From Stenotrophomonas bentonitica (GTDB taxonomy: Bacteria > Pseudomonadota > Gammaproteobacteria > Xanthomonadales > Xanthomonadaceae): DNA of 64,000 bases. Of this stretch, positions 20,587-30,942 are shown in pieces. Location of the stretch: contig NZ_JAAZUH010000001.1 in assembly GCF_013185915.1 (NCBI RefSeq), positions 1,860,001 to 1,924,000 on the forward strand. Direction: 5' to 3'. Below the pieces are notes generated by a model. That model worked only from the letters and a program-made list of their open reading frames with translations, ran no database searches and was not told where the DNA came from. The position numbers and the translations under genes are program-made. Each line of letters begins with the position of its first letter. Position 1 is the first letter of the stretch.

Positions 20587-20616
20587 AAACAACGACGCCG
20601 GCGTGAGCCGGCGTCG
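20587..20616 (-). terminator. Rho-independent terminator of the atp operon
   Basis: On the minus strand a perfect 10-bp stem (CGACGCCGGC / GCCGGCGTCG) closed by a 4-nt loop is followed by TTGTTT. It lies 24 nt after the atpC stop and separates the ATP synthase transcript from glmU. Confidence 0.75.
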
Positions 20617-20639
20617 AGGTGTACAGCGGTGGCAGGAAC

Positions 20640-21062
20640 TCAGTGCTTGAGGGTCTTGCGCAGGCGCTCCAGCGCCTGCAGCTGGACCACGGCTTCGGCC
20701 AGCTTCTGCTGGGCTTCGGCCACTTCCATCGCTTCGCCACGGTTGGCCAGGATGCGTTCGGCTTCTTCCTTGGCCTTGCGGACCGCGGTTTCGTCGATGT
20801 CCTGCGCACGGATCGCGGTGTCGGCCAGCACGGTCACGACCTGCGGCTGCACCTCGAGGATGCCGCCGGAGATGGCGAAGTCCAGCTGTTCGCCATTCGG
20901 GGTGGTGACCACCACCTTGCCCGGCTTGAGCCGGGTGATCAGCGGGGCGTGCTTGGGCGCGATGCCCAGTTCGCCAAGCTCACCCGTAGCCACGACCAGA
21001 GTCGCTTCACCACGGAAGATTTCCTGCTCGGCGCTGACGATGTCGCAACGGATGGTGCTCAT
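20640..21062 (-). CDS. atpC: ATP synthase F1 epsilon subunit
   Basis: 140 residues. The N-terminal beta-sandwich ([17 protein letters not shown]) and C-terminal helical hairpin are typical of the epsilon subunit, which couples the central stalk to the c-ring and inhibits ATP hydrolysis. The ATG at 21062 is two bases from the atpD stop; a TTG two codons upstream would overlap atpD and is not preferred. Last gene of the operon. Confidence 0.96.
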   Translation of the reverse strand: MSTIRCDIVSAEQEIFRGEATLVVATGELGELGIAPKHAPLITRLKPGKVVVTTPNGEQLDFAISGGILEVQPQVVTVLADTAIRAQDIDETAVRKAKEEAERILANRGEAMEVAEAQQKLAEAVVQLQALERLRKTLKH

Positions 21063-21064
21063 GA

Positions 21065-22486
<1,422 letters not shown>

Positions 22487-22509
22487 TTAAATGCTTTTGA
22501 CTGTGCGCG

Positions 22510-23373
22510 TCAGACTGCTGCCGCGCCGCCGACGATTTCGGAGATTTCCTGGGTGATCGCTGCCTGGCGGGCCTTGTTGTAGACCAGCTGCAGGGTTCCG
22601 ATCAGCTTGTTCGCGTTGTCACTGGCCGACTTCATCGCCACCATGCGCGCGGCATGCTCGGAGGCCACGTTTTCCAGCACGGCCTGGTACACCAGCGACT
22701 CCACGTAGCGCGTCATCACGTGCTCGAGCACGGTGGCGGCGTCGGGTTCGTACAGGTAGTCCCAGTCATGGTGCGCGACCTGCTTTTCGGCAGCCGGCAA
22801 CGGCAGCAGCTGGTCGAAGCTGGCCTTCTGCACCATCGTGTTGATGAAGCGGTTGTAGACCAGGTACACGCGGTCGACCTTGCCTTCGGTGAAGGCGTCG
22901 AGCATGACCTTGATCACGCCGATCAGCTGCTCCAGGTGCGGCACGTCGCCCATGTGGGTGACGCTGCCGACCATGTTGACCTTGACCCGGCGGAAGAAGG
23001 TCGATGCCTTCTGGCCGATGGTCACCAGGTCGATCTCGGCGCCCTGTTCCTGGTACTGGCGGACTTCGCCCAGCATCTTGCGGAACAGGTTGTTGTTGAG
23101 GCCGCCGGCCAGGCCGCGGTCGGACGAGATCACGATGTAGCCGACCCGCTTGACCTCGTCGCGCTGGACCAGGAACGGATGCTGGTAGTCGGTGCTGGCC
23201 TGGGCCAGGTGACCGATCACCTGCTTCATCGCCTGCGCATACGGACGCGAGGTCTTCATGCGATCCTGCGCCTTGCGGATCTTGGAGGCCGACACCATCT
23301 CCAGCGCGCGGGTCACCTTGCGGGTGTTCTGCACGCTCTTGATCTTGGTTTTGATTTCGCGACCGCTTGCCAT
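22510..23373 (-). CDS. atpG: ATP synthase F1 gamma subunit
   Basis: 287 residues, the rotor stalk. The N-terminal helix ([20 protein letters not shown]) and C-terminal helix ([15 protein letters not shown]) that form the coiled-coil shaft are both recognisable. It is separated from atpA by 79 nt that hold a SMAG repeat and a second hairpin, unusual for this tightly packed operon. Confidence 0.97.
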   Translation of the reverse strand: MASGREIKTKIKSVQNTRKVTRALEMVSASKIRKAQDRMKTSRPYAQAMKQVIGHLAQASTDYQHPFLVQRDEVKRVGYIVISSDRGLAGGLNNNLFRKMLGEVRQYQEQGAEIDLVTIGQKASTFFRRVKVNMVGSVTHMGDVPHLEQLIGVIKVMLDAFTEGKVDRVYLVYNRFINTMVQKASFDQLLPLPAAEKQVAHHDWDYLYEPDAATVLEHVMTRYVESLVYQAVLENVASEHAARMVAMKSASDNANKLIGTLQLVYNKARQAAITQEISEIVGGAAAV

Positions 23374-23384
23374 CTCTTATTCCC

Positions 23385-23407
23385 GTAGAGCGGGGCCATG
23401 CCCCGCT
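23385..23407 (+). repeat. SMAG-type palindromic repeat inside the atp operon
   Basis: GTAG followed by an 8-bp hairpin (AGCGGGGC / GCCCCGCT) with loop CAT. It differs from the copies at 2482-2542 only in the loop. It lies between atpA and atpG, so it is transcribed as part of the essential ATP synthase mRNA, 11 nt before the atpG start. Confidence 0.85.
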
Positions 23408-23417
23408 GCTTCAACGA

Positions 23418-23444
23418 TGCGGCAGGGCCGGATGGCCCGCCGCA
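23418..23444. other. Second hairpin in the atpA-atpG gap
   Basis: TGCGGC and GGGCC pair with GGCCC and GCCGCA, giving 11 base pairs with one bulged A and a 4-nt loop. It adjoins the SMAG copy to form tandem structures just after the atpA stop. A role in mRNA processing or stability is plausible. Confidence 0.6.
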
Positions 23445-23452
23445 CGTGCGTC

Positions 23453-25000
23453 TTACCAGCTGCCGGTGGTCTTGAACTCGGCGATGCCCTTCTTGAAGGC
23501 CGCTTCGATGTCGTTGTCCCAACCGCCGGTGGCGTTGACCTTGCCGATCAGCTCGCCCTGGGTGTTGGCGAAGTGGGCGTGCAGGCCTTCTTCGAACCCG
23601 AGCAGCTTGGCGACCGGCACGTCGTCGAGGTAACCCTCGTTGACGGCATAGATCGACAGCGCCTGGTTGGCGATCGACATCGGGGCGTACTGCTTCTGCT
23701 TCATCAGCTCGGTGACGCGCTGACCGCGCTCGAGCTGCTTGCGGGTGGCTTCGTCCAGGTCCGAGGCGAACTGCGCGAACGCAGCCAGCTCGCGGTACTG
23801 GGCCAGCGAGATGCGGATGCCGCCCGACAGCTTCTTGATGATCTTGGTCTGGGCCGCACCACCGACGCGCGACACCGAGATACCGGCGTTCACGGCCGGG
23901 CGGATGCCCGAGTTGAACAGGTCGGTTTCCAGGAAGATCTGGCCGTCGGTGATCGAGATCACGTTGGTCGGCACGAACGCCGAAACGTCGCCGGCCTGGG
24001 TTTCGATGATCGGCAGCGCGGTCAGCGAACCGGTCTGGCCCTTCACTTCACCCTTGGTGAACTGCTCCACATACTCTTCCGAGACGCGGGCCGCACGTTC
24101 CAGCAGGCGCGAGTGCAGGTAGAACACGTCACCCGGGTAGGCTTCACGGCCCGGCGGACGCTTCAGCAGCAGCGAGATCTGGCGGTAGGCCACGGCCTGC
24201 TTGGACAGGTCGTCGTACACGATCAGGGCGTCCTGGCCGCGGTCCATGAAGTACTCACCCATGGTGCAGCCCGAGTAGGCGCTGATGTACTGCATGGCAG
24301 CCGATTCGGAAGCCGTAGCGGCCACGACCACGGTGTGGGCCAGCGCGCCGTTTTCTTCCAGCTTGCGCACGATGTTGGCCACGGTCGAGGCCTTCTGGCC
24401 GATCGCGACGTACACGCACTTGATGCCGGTGTCCTTCTGGTTGATCACCGCATCGATGGCCAGGGCGGTCTTGCCGGTCTGGCGGTCACCGATGACCAGC
24501 TCGCGCTGGCCACGGCCGATCGGGATCATGGAGTCGACCGACTTGTAACCGGTCTGCACCGGCTGGTCGACCGACTTGCGCCAGATCACGCCCGGGGCAA
24601 CGCGCTCCACCGGAGCGGTCAGCTGGGCCGCGATCGGGCCCTTGCCGTCGATCGGCTCGCCGAGCGCGTTGACCACGCGACCCAGCATTTCCGGACCGAC
24701 CGGCACTTCCAGGATGCGACCGGTGGTCTTGGCCACGTCGCCTTCGCGCAGGTGCTCATAGCCACCCAGGACCACGGCGCCGACCGAGTCGCGCTCCAGG
24801 TTCAGGGCCAGGGCGAAGGTGTTGTTCGGCAGTTCGATCATTTCGCCCTGCATCACGTCGGCCAGGCCGAAGATGCGCACGATGCCGTCGGACACGCTGG
24901 TCACGGTGCCTTCGTTGCGCGATTCCGCGGCCAGCTTGACCTTCTCGATGCGGTTCTTGATCAGTTCGCTGATTTCGGAGGGGTTGAGCGTGGTTGCCAT
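23453..25000 (-). CDS. atpA: ATP synthase F1 alpha subunit
   Basis: 515 residues, the non-catalytic nucleotide-binding subunit of F1. It carries P-loop [10 protein letters not shown] and the segment around [22 protein letters not shown]. The ATG at 25000 gives [10 protein letters not shown] and the standard length; a TTG two codons upstream is not preferred. The ribosome site is GGACTTGACG, weak, so coupling to atpH 44 nt upstream may help. Confidence 0.98.
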   Translation of the reverse strand: MATTLNPSEISELIKNRIEKVKLAAESRNEGTVTSVSDGIVRIFGLADVMQGEMIELPNNTFALALNLERDSVGAVVLGGYEHLREGDVAKTTGRILEVPVGPEMLGRVVNALGEPIDGKGPIAAQLTAPVERVAPGVIWRKSVDQPVQTGYKSVDSMIPIGRGQRELVIGDRQTGKTALAIDAVINQKDTGIKCVYVAIGQKASTVANIVRKLEENGALAHTVVVAATASESAAMQYISAYSGCTMGEYFMDRGQDALIVYDDLSKQAVAYRQISLLLKRPPGREAYPGDVFYLHSRLLERAARVSEEYVEQFTKGEVKGQTGSLTALPIIETQAGDVSAFVPTNVISITDGQIFLETDLFNSGIRPAVNAGISVSRVGGAAQTKIIKKLSGGIRISLAQYRELAAFAQFASDLDEATRKQLERGQRVTELMKQKQYAPMSIANQALSIYAVNEGYLDDVPVAKLLGFEEGLHAHFANTQGELIGKVNATGGWDNDIEAAFKKGIAEFKTTGSW

Positions 25001-25044
25001 CGTCAAGTCCTAGTGCCGGCGGTCAGGCCGGACGTTAAATGAAT

Positions 25045-25572
25045 TCAGTTAGCGAGCGCGGTCTGCAGGCGCGACAGCTTGCCCTTGAGCGAGCCATCGA
25101 TCACCACGTCGCCTGCGTCGATCACCGCACCGCCGATCAGCGAAGCATCGATCGCGGTGGTGATCTCCACGTCTTGGCCGAAGCGCTTGCGCAGCGCGGC
25201 CTTGATGGCGTCCAGCTCAGTGGAGGACAGCTCGGCGGCCGAGGTCACGGTGGCCTTGACCACGTGTTCGGCTTCAGCGCGGAGCTGGTCGTACATGCCT
25301 GCGATTTCCGGCAGCAGCGGCAGCCGGTGCGCTTCGGCCAGGATGGCCAGGAAGCGACCGAACGACTCGCCCGCCGATTCCGGCGCCAGCAACGCGACGG
25401 CATCGCCGCGGTCCAGCTCCGGGTTCGACAGCAGGGCCGACACGCGCGGATCTGCGGCTACGTGGGCGGAGAACGCAAGCGCGTCCGACCACGGCGCGAA
25501 CGTGCCTTCGTCGCGCGCGGTCGCGAACGCGGCGCGAGCATACGGGCGTGCAAGCGTGAGGGCCTGGCTCAT
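25045..25572 (-). CDS. atpH: ATP synthase F1 delta subunit
   Basis: 175 residues, the peripheral-stalk connector at the top of F1. It begins LTLARPYARAAFATA, the family's N-terminal signature, and ends in the beta domain (DASLIGGAVIDAGDVVIDGS). It starts 3 nt after the atpF stop. Confidence 0.97.
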   Translation of the reverse strand: MSQALTLARPYARAAFATARDEGTFAPWSDALAFSAHVAADPRVSALLSNPELDRGDAVALLAPESAGESFGRFLAILAEAHRLPLLPEIAGMYDQLRAEAEHVVKATVTSAAELSSTELDAIKAALRKRFGQDVEITTAIDASLIGGAVIDAGDVVIDGSLKGKLSRLQTALAN

Positions 25573-25575
25573 CGA

Positions 25576-26046
25576 TCAGATCTCCGAGGCCAGCTCGTCG
25601 AGCAGCGCCTTGTGGGCGTTGGCGTCGATTTCGCGCTTGAGCAGCTTTTCGGCACCGGTCACGGCCAGCACGGACACCTGCTTGCGCAGATCTTCGCGGG
25701 CACGGTTTGCGGCAGCCTCGATCTCGGCGTGGGCCAGTTCTTTCTGGCGGTTCGCTTCGACGATGGCTTCATTCTTGGCGGCGTCAACGATCTGGTTGGC
25801 GCGGGCATGGGCCTGGTCGATGATCTCGTTGGCCTTGGTGCGCGCGTCCTTCAGTGCTTCGTTGACCTTTTCCTGCGCCTGGGCCAGATCCTTCTGGCTG
25901 CGGTCGGCAGCGGCGAGGCCTTCAGCGATCTTCTGCTGGCGCTCTTCGATGGCGTTCATCAGCGGCGGCCAGATCTTGGTCGCGATGATCCAGATCAGAC
26001 CGGCGAACGCCAGTGCCTGGGCAACGAGGGTAAAACCGATTTCCAT
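25576..26046 (-). CDS. atpF: ATP synthase Fo subunit b
   Basis: 156 residues. One N-terminal membrane helix (about 5-26, [22 protein letters not shown]) is followed by a long charged helix that dimerises as the peripheral stator. Length equals the E. coli protein. The 108-nt gap to atpE contains two tandem hairpins. Confidence 0.97.
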   Translation of the reverse strand: MEIGFTLVAQALAFAGLIWIIATKIWPPLMNAIEERQQKIAEGLAAADRSQKDLAQAQEKVNEALKDARTKANEIIDQAHARANQIVDAAKNEAIVEANRQKELAHAEIEAAANRAREDLRKQVSVLAVTGAEKLLKREIDANAHKALLDELASEI

Positions 26047-26079
26047 GGGGTTCGCTCAATCTGGGGTGACGGGGTGGAA

Positions 26080-26141
26080 GCGCCGCAGGAGCGGCGCGTC
26101 CGTTCCTTCATCCGCGATCAGGCGCACAAGGCGCCTGATCG
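26080..26141 (-). other. Tandem intercistronic hairpins between atpE and atpF
   Basis: In transcript order, a perfect 11-bp stem (CGATCAGGCGC / GCGCCTGATCG, 5-nt loop, 26115-26141) is followed by a 7-bp stem (GCGCCGC / GCGGCGC, 4-nt loop, 26080-26097). Neither has a T-tract. Because subunit c is needed in about tenfold excess over most others, structures just 3' of atpE may stabilise the upstream mRNA or reduce transcription or translation of downstream genes. Confidence 0.65.
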
Positions 26142-26154
26142 TGTCTTCGCTGGA

Positions 26155-26460
<306 letters not shown>

Positions 26461-26520
26461 TTATCTCCGGAAACTTAAGTTGCTAAGGGTAATGAAACGG
26501 ATGAAGGGTGAAGCGAAAAC

Positions 26521-27315
26521 TCAGTGAGCGTCTTCCGACAGGCTCAGGTACACGATCGACAGCATCATGAAGATGAATGCCTGCAGCGGAATCACCAGCA
26601 GGTGGAACAGCATCCAGCCGAGGCCGAAGGCACCGCCCGCGAGGGCGCCCATGATGCCGGCACTGCCCAGCACCCAGATCAGCAGGAACACGATTTCGCC
26701 GCCGAACATGTTGCCGAACAGTCGCATCGCCAGCGAGATCGGCTTGCTCAGCCACTCGACGATGTTGAGGATCAGGTTGAACGGCATCATCCACTTGCCG
26801 AACGGCGCGGTCAGGAATTCCTTGGTGAAGCCACCCAGGCCCTTGGCACGCAGCGCGAAGAACAGCATCAGGAAGAACACGCTGATCGACATGCCCAGGG
26901 TGGCATTGACGTCGGCGGTGGGGACCGGCTTCCAGTACGGCACGCCGAGCGCTTCCAGCGGCAGGGCGATGAAGTCGGCCGGGATCATCTTGATGAGGTT
27001 CATCAGGAGGATCCAGAAGAAGATCGTGATTGCGATCGGGGTCACCAGCTTGCTGGTGCCGTGGTAGGTGTCCTTGGCCTGGCGGTCGACGAACTCGAGG
27101 CAGATCTCCACGAACGCCTGCCACTTGCCCGGCACGCCGGCGGTCGCCTTGCGGGTGGCCAGCCAGAAGCCAAACACCATCAACAAACCCAGCGCGACCG
27201 AAGTCACAATGGTGTCGACGTGAATAGCCCAGAAACCACCTTCCTGCATATGGAACGTCAGGTTGTGCAGGTGATGTTGGATGTAGGAGGTGGGTGTAAG
27301 CGCCTCGCCTGCCAT
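26521..27315 (-). CDS. atpB: ATP synthase Fo subunit a
   Basis: 264 residues, about six membrane helices forming the stator half-channels. The helix with the essential arginine (SKPISLAMRLFGNMFGGE) and the conserved C-terminal region are present. Normal length. It lies 31 nt after atpI. Confidence 0.97.
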   Translation of the reverse strand: MAGEALTPTSYIQHHLHNLTFHMQEGGFWAIHVDTIVTSVALGLLMVFGFWLATRKATAGVPGKWQAFVEICLEFVDRQAKDTYHGTSKLVTPIAITIFFWILLMNLIKMIPADFIALPLEALGVPYWKPVPTADVNATLGMSISVFFLMLFFALRAKGLGGFTKEFLTAPFGKWMMPFNLILNIVEWLSKPISLAMRLFGNMFGGEIVFLLIWVLGSAGIMGALAGGAFGLGWMLFHLLVIPLQAFIFMMLSIVYLSLSEDAH

Positions 27316-27346
27316 GTGTCCGGAACCTTGAGTTAAATAAATTGGA

Positions 27347-27730
27347 TCAGCGCCTGGCCAGAGCCAGGACCTGGAACATCAGTCCGACGGCGATTCCGGC
27401 CAGCAGCGCCAGTGCAGGCAGCTTGAAGACCACGAAACCCACCGCCAGGACACCGAATACGAGCGCCCACTTCGCCACCACCGCCAGGATCAGCCGCGAC
27501 ATGGCCGAACCCGCCGCCTGCACCCCGCCCCCCAGCGCCATCCGTGCCGCGACCCAACCGCCTGCCGATACCGCGACACCCGACGCAAGCGCCCCGAGGG
27601 CGTACTTCGGACCTGCCAGCAGCAGGAAGGCCAGGGCCAGGACAGCCACTGCGGCCAGCGGGTAGACCGCTGCGCGCAGCATCAGTCGCCGACCCGCGTC
27701 AACGGAGTTCAGCACACGTATGTCCTGCAT
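27347..27730 (-). CDS. atpI: ATP synthase protein I
   Basis: 127 residues with four hydrophobic segments (about 22-40, 45-65, 78-98, 102-122). The family assists c-ring assembly and possibly Mg2+ supply. Placement at the head of the atp operon supports the call. The ATG at 27730 (MQDIRVLN) is chosen because it lies downstream of the predicted transcript start near 27778; the frame is open further upstream. Confidence 0.85.
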   Translation of the reverse strand: MQDIRVLNSVDAGRRLMLRAAVYPLAAVAVLALAFLLLAGPKYALGALASGVAVSAGGWVAARMALGGGVQAAGSAMSRLILAVVAKWALVFGVLAVGFVVFKLPALALLAGIAVGLMFQVLALARR

Positions 27731-27784
27731 GGTTGTGGGAAGAGTGGCCGAGGCAGCAAGTGCTTTGCCTCGTCGAGCCGCCAA

Positions 27785-27814
27785 ATTATAGCAACGGGAC
27801 AATTTGCGAGACAA
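27785..27814 (-). promoter_or_regulatory. Sigma-70 promoter of the atp operon
   Basis: On the minus strand TTGTCT (27814-27809) and a perfect TATAAT (27790-27785) are separated by 18 nt, predicting initiation near 27778 and a leader of about 48 nt before atpI. It is the clearest housekeeping promoter in the window. Confidence 0.75.
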
Positions 27815-28009
27815 CCGCCCCCCGTTCATCCCGGACGCCGCAAGTTGCTGCATCGCCACAGATTTTGCGGCCGCGAGGGGGTCAAACCCGCCACCCAGCG
27901 CCCCAATTCATCTTGCGGCGCAGCATATTGAACTTTCGTCGCGGATGGCAGTCTGACTGTTCGGCCTGTCCATTCGATCCTCGTCGACGCCCCTGTGCAG
28001 GCCGGTACC

Positions 28010-28044
28010 GAGCGGCCCCGAGCTCTCTCCGGGGCCGCTCTTTT
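28010..28044 (+). terminator. Orphan rho-independent terminator
   Basis: An 11-bp GC-rich stem (GAGCGGCCCCG / CGGGGCCGCTC, 9-nt loop) is followed by TTTT on the plus strand. No plus-strand gene lies upstream before the divergent atp promoter at 27785-27814. The 494-nt gap between atpI and the barrel protein therefore holds the atp promoter, this terminator with a possible small RNA in front of it (see findings), and a leader hairpin. Confidence 0.6.
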
Positions 28045-28184
28045 CCGCGCCCTCGGCGCGACGCCGCAACGATATCCGCTTACCGCCCCGGCCAACCAGA
28101 CGCCCGGACGGCGACCTGCGACGCATGAACGGTACACGCCCCCTGCACCATACGTTCACGAATGGTGGACGCGCGGGCAAGGCA

Positions 28185-28211
28185 CAGTGATTCCATTCCC
28201 CCGAATCACTG
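28185..28211 (+). promoter_or_regulatory. Leader hairpin before the outer-membrane protein gene
   Basis: CAGTGATTC and GAATCACTG form a perfect 9-bp stem with a 9-nt loop, ending one base before the AAGGA ribosome site (28213). It could be an operator palindrome or an mRNA structure controlling translation or stability of the gene at 28225. Confidence 0.5.
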
Positions 28212-28224
28212 CAAGGACACCCCG

Positions 28225-29040
28225 ATGCGTCTGCTTCCGCTGCTCGCCCTGCCGCTGGCCATGGCCGCACTCACCCACGCCACGTCGGCCAGCGCAGCCG
28301 AGGGCGACGACCGCTTCGCCCTGCGCCTTGGCGCCATGAACATCGACTCGGACAACACCATCCGCGGCAACACCACGGTGCTGGGCCAGGATGTGGGCTT
28401 CGACGAGGACTTCGGCCTGGGTGGCAAGGAATGGGAGCCGCGCATTGATGGCCTGTTCCGCATCAGCGACCGCCAGCGCCTGATCTTCAACTACTTCAAG
28501 TACGACAAGGACCGCCGCGAAACGCTGGACGACGGCATCAGCTTCGGCGGTGAAACCGTTCCGGCCGGCAGCTTCGTCAAGGGCGAACTGAAGTACCAGG
28601 TAGCCAGCCTGGTGTACGACTACTCGGTGGTGGACACCGAGAAGTTCGACCTGGGCCTGCAGCTGGGTGCGGAGTACGCGAAGGTGAGCACCAAGGCCTA
28701 CGCCGACCTCGGCACCGTATACAACGGCACGTTCCTGGACGAGAAGGCCGACGGCATCGCGCCGGTGGTGGGTGCACGCTTCACCATCACCCCGTCTGAG
28801 AAGTGGATGATCACCGCGCAGGGCCAGTACCTCAACACCAAGTGGGGCAACTTCGACGACTACGACGGTGACCTGAGCCGCGCCAATGTGATCGTGGACT
28901 ACAAGTTCACCGACAACTTCGGCATCTTCGCCGGCTACGACTGGTTCAAGCTGGACGTGGACCAGAGCGGCCGCGATGGCACCATCGGCCTGAAGCAGGA
29001 GTTCAAGGGTCCGGTGGCGGGTATCAGCGTTTCGTTCTGA
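28225..29040 (+). CDS. Outer-membrane beta-barrel protein
   Basis: 271 residues with a clear signal peptide (MRLLPLLALPLAMAALTHAT..., cleavage near residue 24 after SASA). The mature part has alternating amphipathic strands and ends ...GPVAGISVSF, a C-terminal Phe as needed for BAM-mediated insertion. No enzymatic motif is visible. It could be a porin-like or OmpA-N-type barrel; the substrate is unknown. The ATG at 28225 is behind AAGGA; an in-frame GTG further upstream would put coding sequence over the leader hairpin. It is monocistronic, ending at a strong bidirectional terminator. Confidence 0.8.
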   Translation: MRLLPLLALPLAMAALTHATSASAAEGDDRFALRLGAMNIDSDNTIRGNTTVLGQDVGFDEDFGLGGKEWEPRIDGLFRISDRQRLIFNYFKYDKDRRETLDDGISFGGETVPAGSFVKGELKYQVASLVYDYSVVDTEKFDLGLQLGAEYAKVSTKAYADLGTVYNGTFLDEKADGIAPVVGARFTITPSEKWMITAQGQYLNTKWGNFDDYDGDLSRANVIVDYKFTDNFGIFAGYDWFKLDVDQSGRDGTIGLKQEFKGPVAGISVSF

Positions 29041-29062
29041 CGCGAATACGTCAAGGTCAAAC

Positions 29063-29090
29063 AAAAAACCCGGCTTTCGCCGGGTTTTTT
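29063..29090. terminator. Bidirectional rho-independent terminator
   Basis: AAAAAA-CCCGGC-TTTC-GCCGGG-TTTTTT is symmetrical, with a T-tract in both directions. It serves both the barrel gene (+) and lpdA (-), whose stops lie on each side. Confidence 0.92.
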
Positions 29091-29116
29091 AATGTGTCAT
29101 GGCCAGCGGCCATGAC

Positions 29117-30925
29117 TTACTTTTTCTTTGGAATGTACAGATCGGTGATGGTGCCGTCGTAGATTTCCGCGGCCATCGCCACCGACTCGCTGAGCGTCGG
29201 GTGGGCGTGGATGGTGTGGCCGATGTCTTCGGCTTCGGCACCCATCTCGATGGCCAAGCCGATCTCGGCAAGCAGGTCGCCGGCATGCACGCCGACGATC
29301 GCGCCGCCGATGATGCGGTGGGTTTCCTCGTCGAAGATCAGCTTGGTGAAGCCTTCGGTGCGGCCGATGCCGATCGCGCGGCCGCTGGCGGCCCACGGGA
29401 ACTTGGCCACGCCGACCTTCAGGCCCTGCGCCTTGGCTTCGGTCTCGGTCACGCCGACCCAGGCGATTTCCGGGTTGGTGTAGGCCACCGACGGAATCAC
29501 CCGCGCCACCCACTCCTTCTTCTCGCCCGAAGCGACTTCAGCCGCCAGCTTGCCTTCGTGCGTGGCCTTGTGGGCCAGCATCGGGTTGCCGACGATATCG
29601 CCGATGGCAAAGATGTGTGGCACGTTGGTGCGCATCTGGCGGTCGACCGGGATGAAACCGCGGTCGGTCACGCCCACGCCGGCCTTCTCCGCGCCGATCT
29701 TCCTGCCATTGGGCGAGCGGCCCACGGCGACCAGCACGCGGTCGAAGGTGCCCTGCTCCAGGCCCGGCTTCTCGCCTTCGGCTGCGGCTTCGAAGGTCAC
29801 CGTGATGCCCTTCGCATCGGCGCTGACGCCCGATGCCTTGGTCTTCAGGTGGACCTCGACGCCCTGCTTCTTCAGGCGGTCCGCCAGCGGCTTGACCAGG
29901 TCCTTGTCGGCGCCCGGCATCAGCTGGTCCATGAACTCGACCACGGTCACCTTGCTGCCGAGTGCGGCATACACGGTGGCCATTTCCAGGCCGATGATGC
30001 CGCCACCGACGACCAGCAGCGAACCCGGCACGTCGGCCAGTTCCAGCGCGTCGGTGGAGTCCATCACGCGCGGGTCGTCCCACGGGAAGTTCGGCAGCTT
30101 CACCGCCTGCGAACCGGCGGCGATGATGCACTGCTGGAACCGCAGCAGCTGGGTCTTGCCGTCGTCGCCGACGATCTCCAGCTCATTGGCCGAGACGAAC
30201 GTGGCCACGCCCTGCACGGTGCGCACCTTGCGCTGCTTGGCCATGCCGGCCAGGCCCTTGGTCAGCTGGGTGACCACCTTTTCCTTGTAGCCACGCAGCT
30301 TGTCCAGGGTGATGGTCGGCGCGCCGAACTCCACCCCGAAGTCGCCGGCGTGGGCCACTTCGTCGATCACCGCAGCGGCATGCAGCAGCGCCTTGGACGG
30401 GATGCAGCCCACGTTGAGGCAGACCCCGCCGAGGCTGGCGTAACGTTCGATCAGCACGGTGTCCACGCCCAGGTCGGCCGAGCGGAACGCAGCGGTGTAA
30501 CCGCCCGGACCGGCGCCCAGCACCACCATCTGGCATTCGATGTCGGCCGGCTTGCCCGAGGACAACGCCGGCTGCGGCGCGGCCGGTTCGGCCGGGGCGC
30601 GGTGCGACGGGGTCACCGGCGGCTTGCTGGCCGGTGCGGCGGCCTTGGGCGCCTCGGCGGCCGGGGCAGCGGGTGCGGCAGCGGCGCCTTCGGCGTCCAG
30701 CACCACCACCACGTCGCCCTCGGACAGCGTGTCGCCGAGCTTGACCTTGATTTCCTTGACCACGCCGGCGGCCGAAGACGGCACTTCCAGGGTGGCCTTG
30801 TCCGATTCCAGCGTGACCAGGCCCTGGTCCTTCTTCACCGTGTCGCCCACCGCGACCAGCAGTTCGATCACCGGGACGGCGCTGTAATCGCCAATGTCGG
30901 GAACCTTGATTTCAATAGCGGCCAT
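29117..30925 (-). CDS. lpdA: Dihydrolipoyl dehydrogenase (E3) with N-terminal lipoyl domain
   Basis: 602 residues, longer than the usual 470 because a lipoyl domain (1-78, lipoylated Lys43 in ESDKATLEVP) and an Ala/Pro linker precede the flavoenzyme. The E3 part has the FAD motif GAGPGGYTAAFRSADLG, the redox pair in GGVCLNVGCIPSK, and the C-terminal dimer domain with the catalytic His (HAHPTLSE). It reoxidises lipoyl groups of the pyruvate dehydrogenase complex with NAD+. The ATG at 30925 follows AGGAG. The gene is downstream of aceF with one small gene between. aceE is not in the window. Confidence 0.95.
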   Translation of the reverse strand: MAAIEIKVPDIGDYSAVPVIELLVAVGDTVKKDQGLVTLESDKATLEVPSSAAGVVKEIKVKLGDTLSEGDVVVVLDAEGAAAAPAAPAAEAPKAAAPASKPPVTPSHRAPAEPAAPQPALSSGKPADIECQMVVLGAGPGGYTAAFRSADLGVDTVLIERYASLGGVCLNVGCIPSKALLHAAAVIDEVAHAGDFGVEFGAPTITLDKLRGYKEKVVTQLTKGLAGMAKQRKVRTVQGVATFVSANELEIVGDDGKTQLLRFQQCIIAAGSQAVKLPNFPWDDPRVMDSTDALELADVPGSLLVVGGGIIGLEMATVYAALGSKVTVVEFMDQLMPGADKDLVKPLADRLKKQGVEVHLKTKASGVSADAKGITVTFEAAAEGEKPGLEQGTFDRVLVAVGRSPNGRKIGAEKAGVGVTDRGFIPVDRQMRTNVPHIFAIGDIVGNPMLAHKATHEGKLAAEVASGEKKEWVARVIPSVAYTNPEIAWVGVTETEAKAQGLKVGVAKFPWAASGRAIGIGRTEGFTKLIFDEETHRIIGGAIVGVHAGDLLAEIGLAIEMGAEAEDIGHTIHAHPTLSESVAMAAEIYDGTITDLYIPKKK

Positions 30926-30942
30926 GCGTGTTCTCCTGGTAC

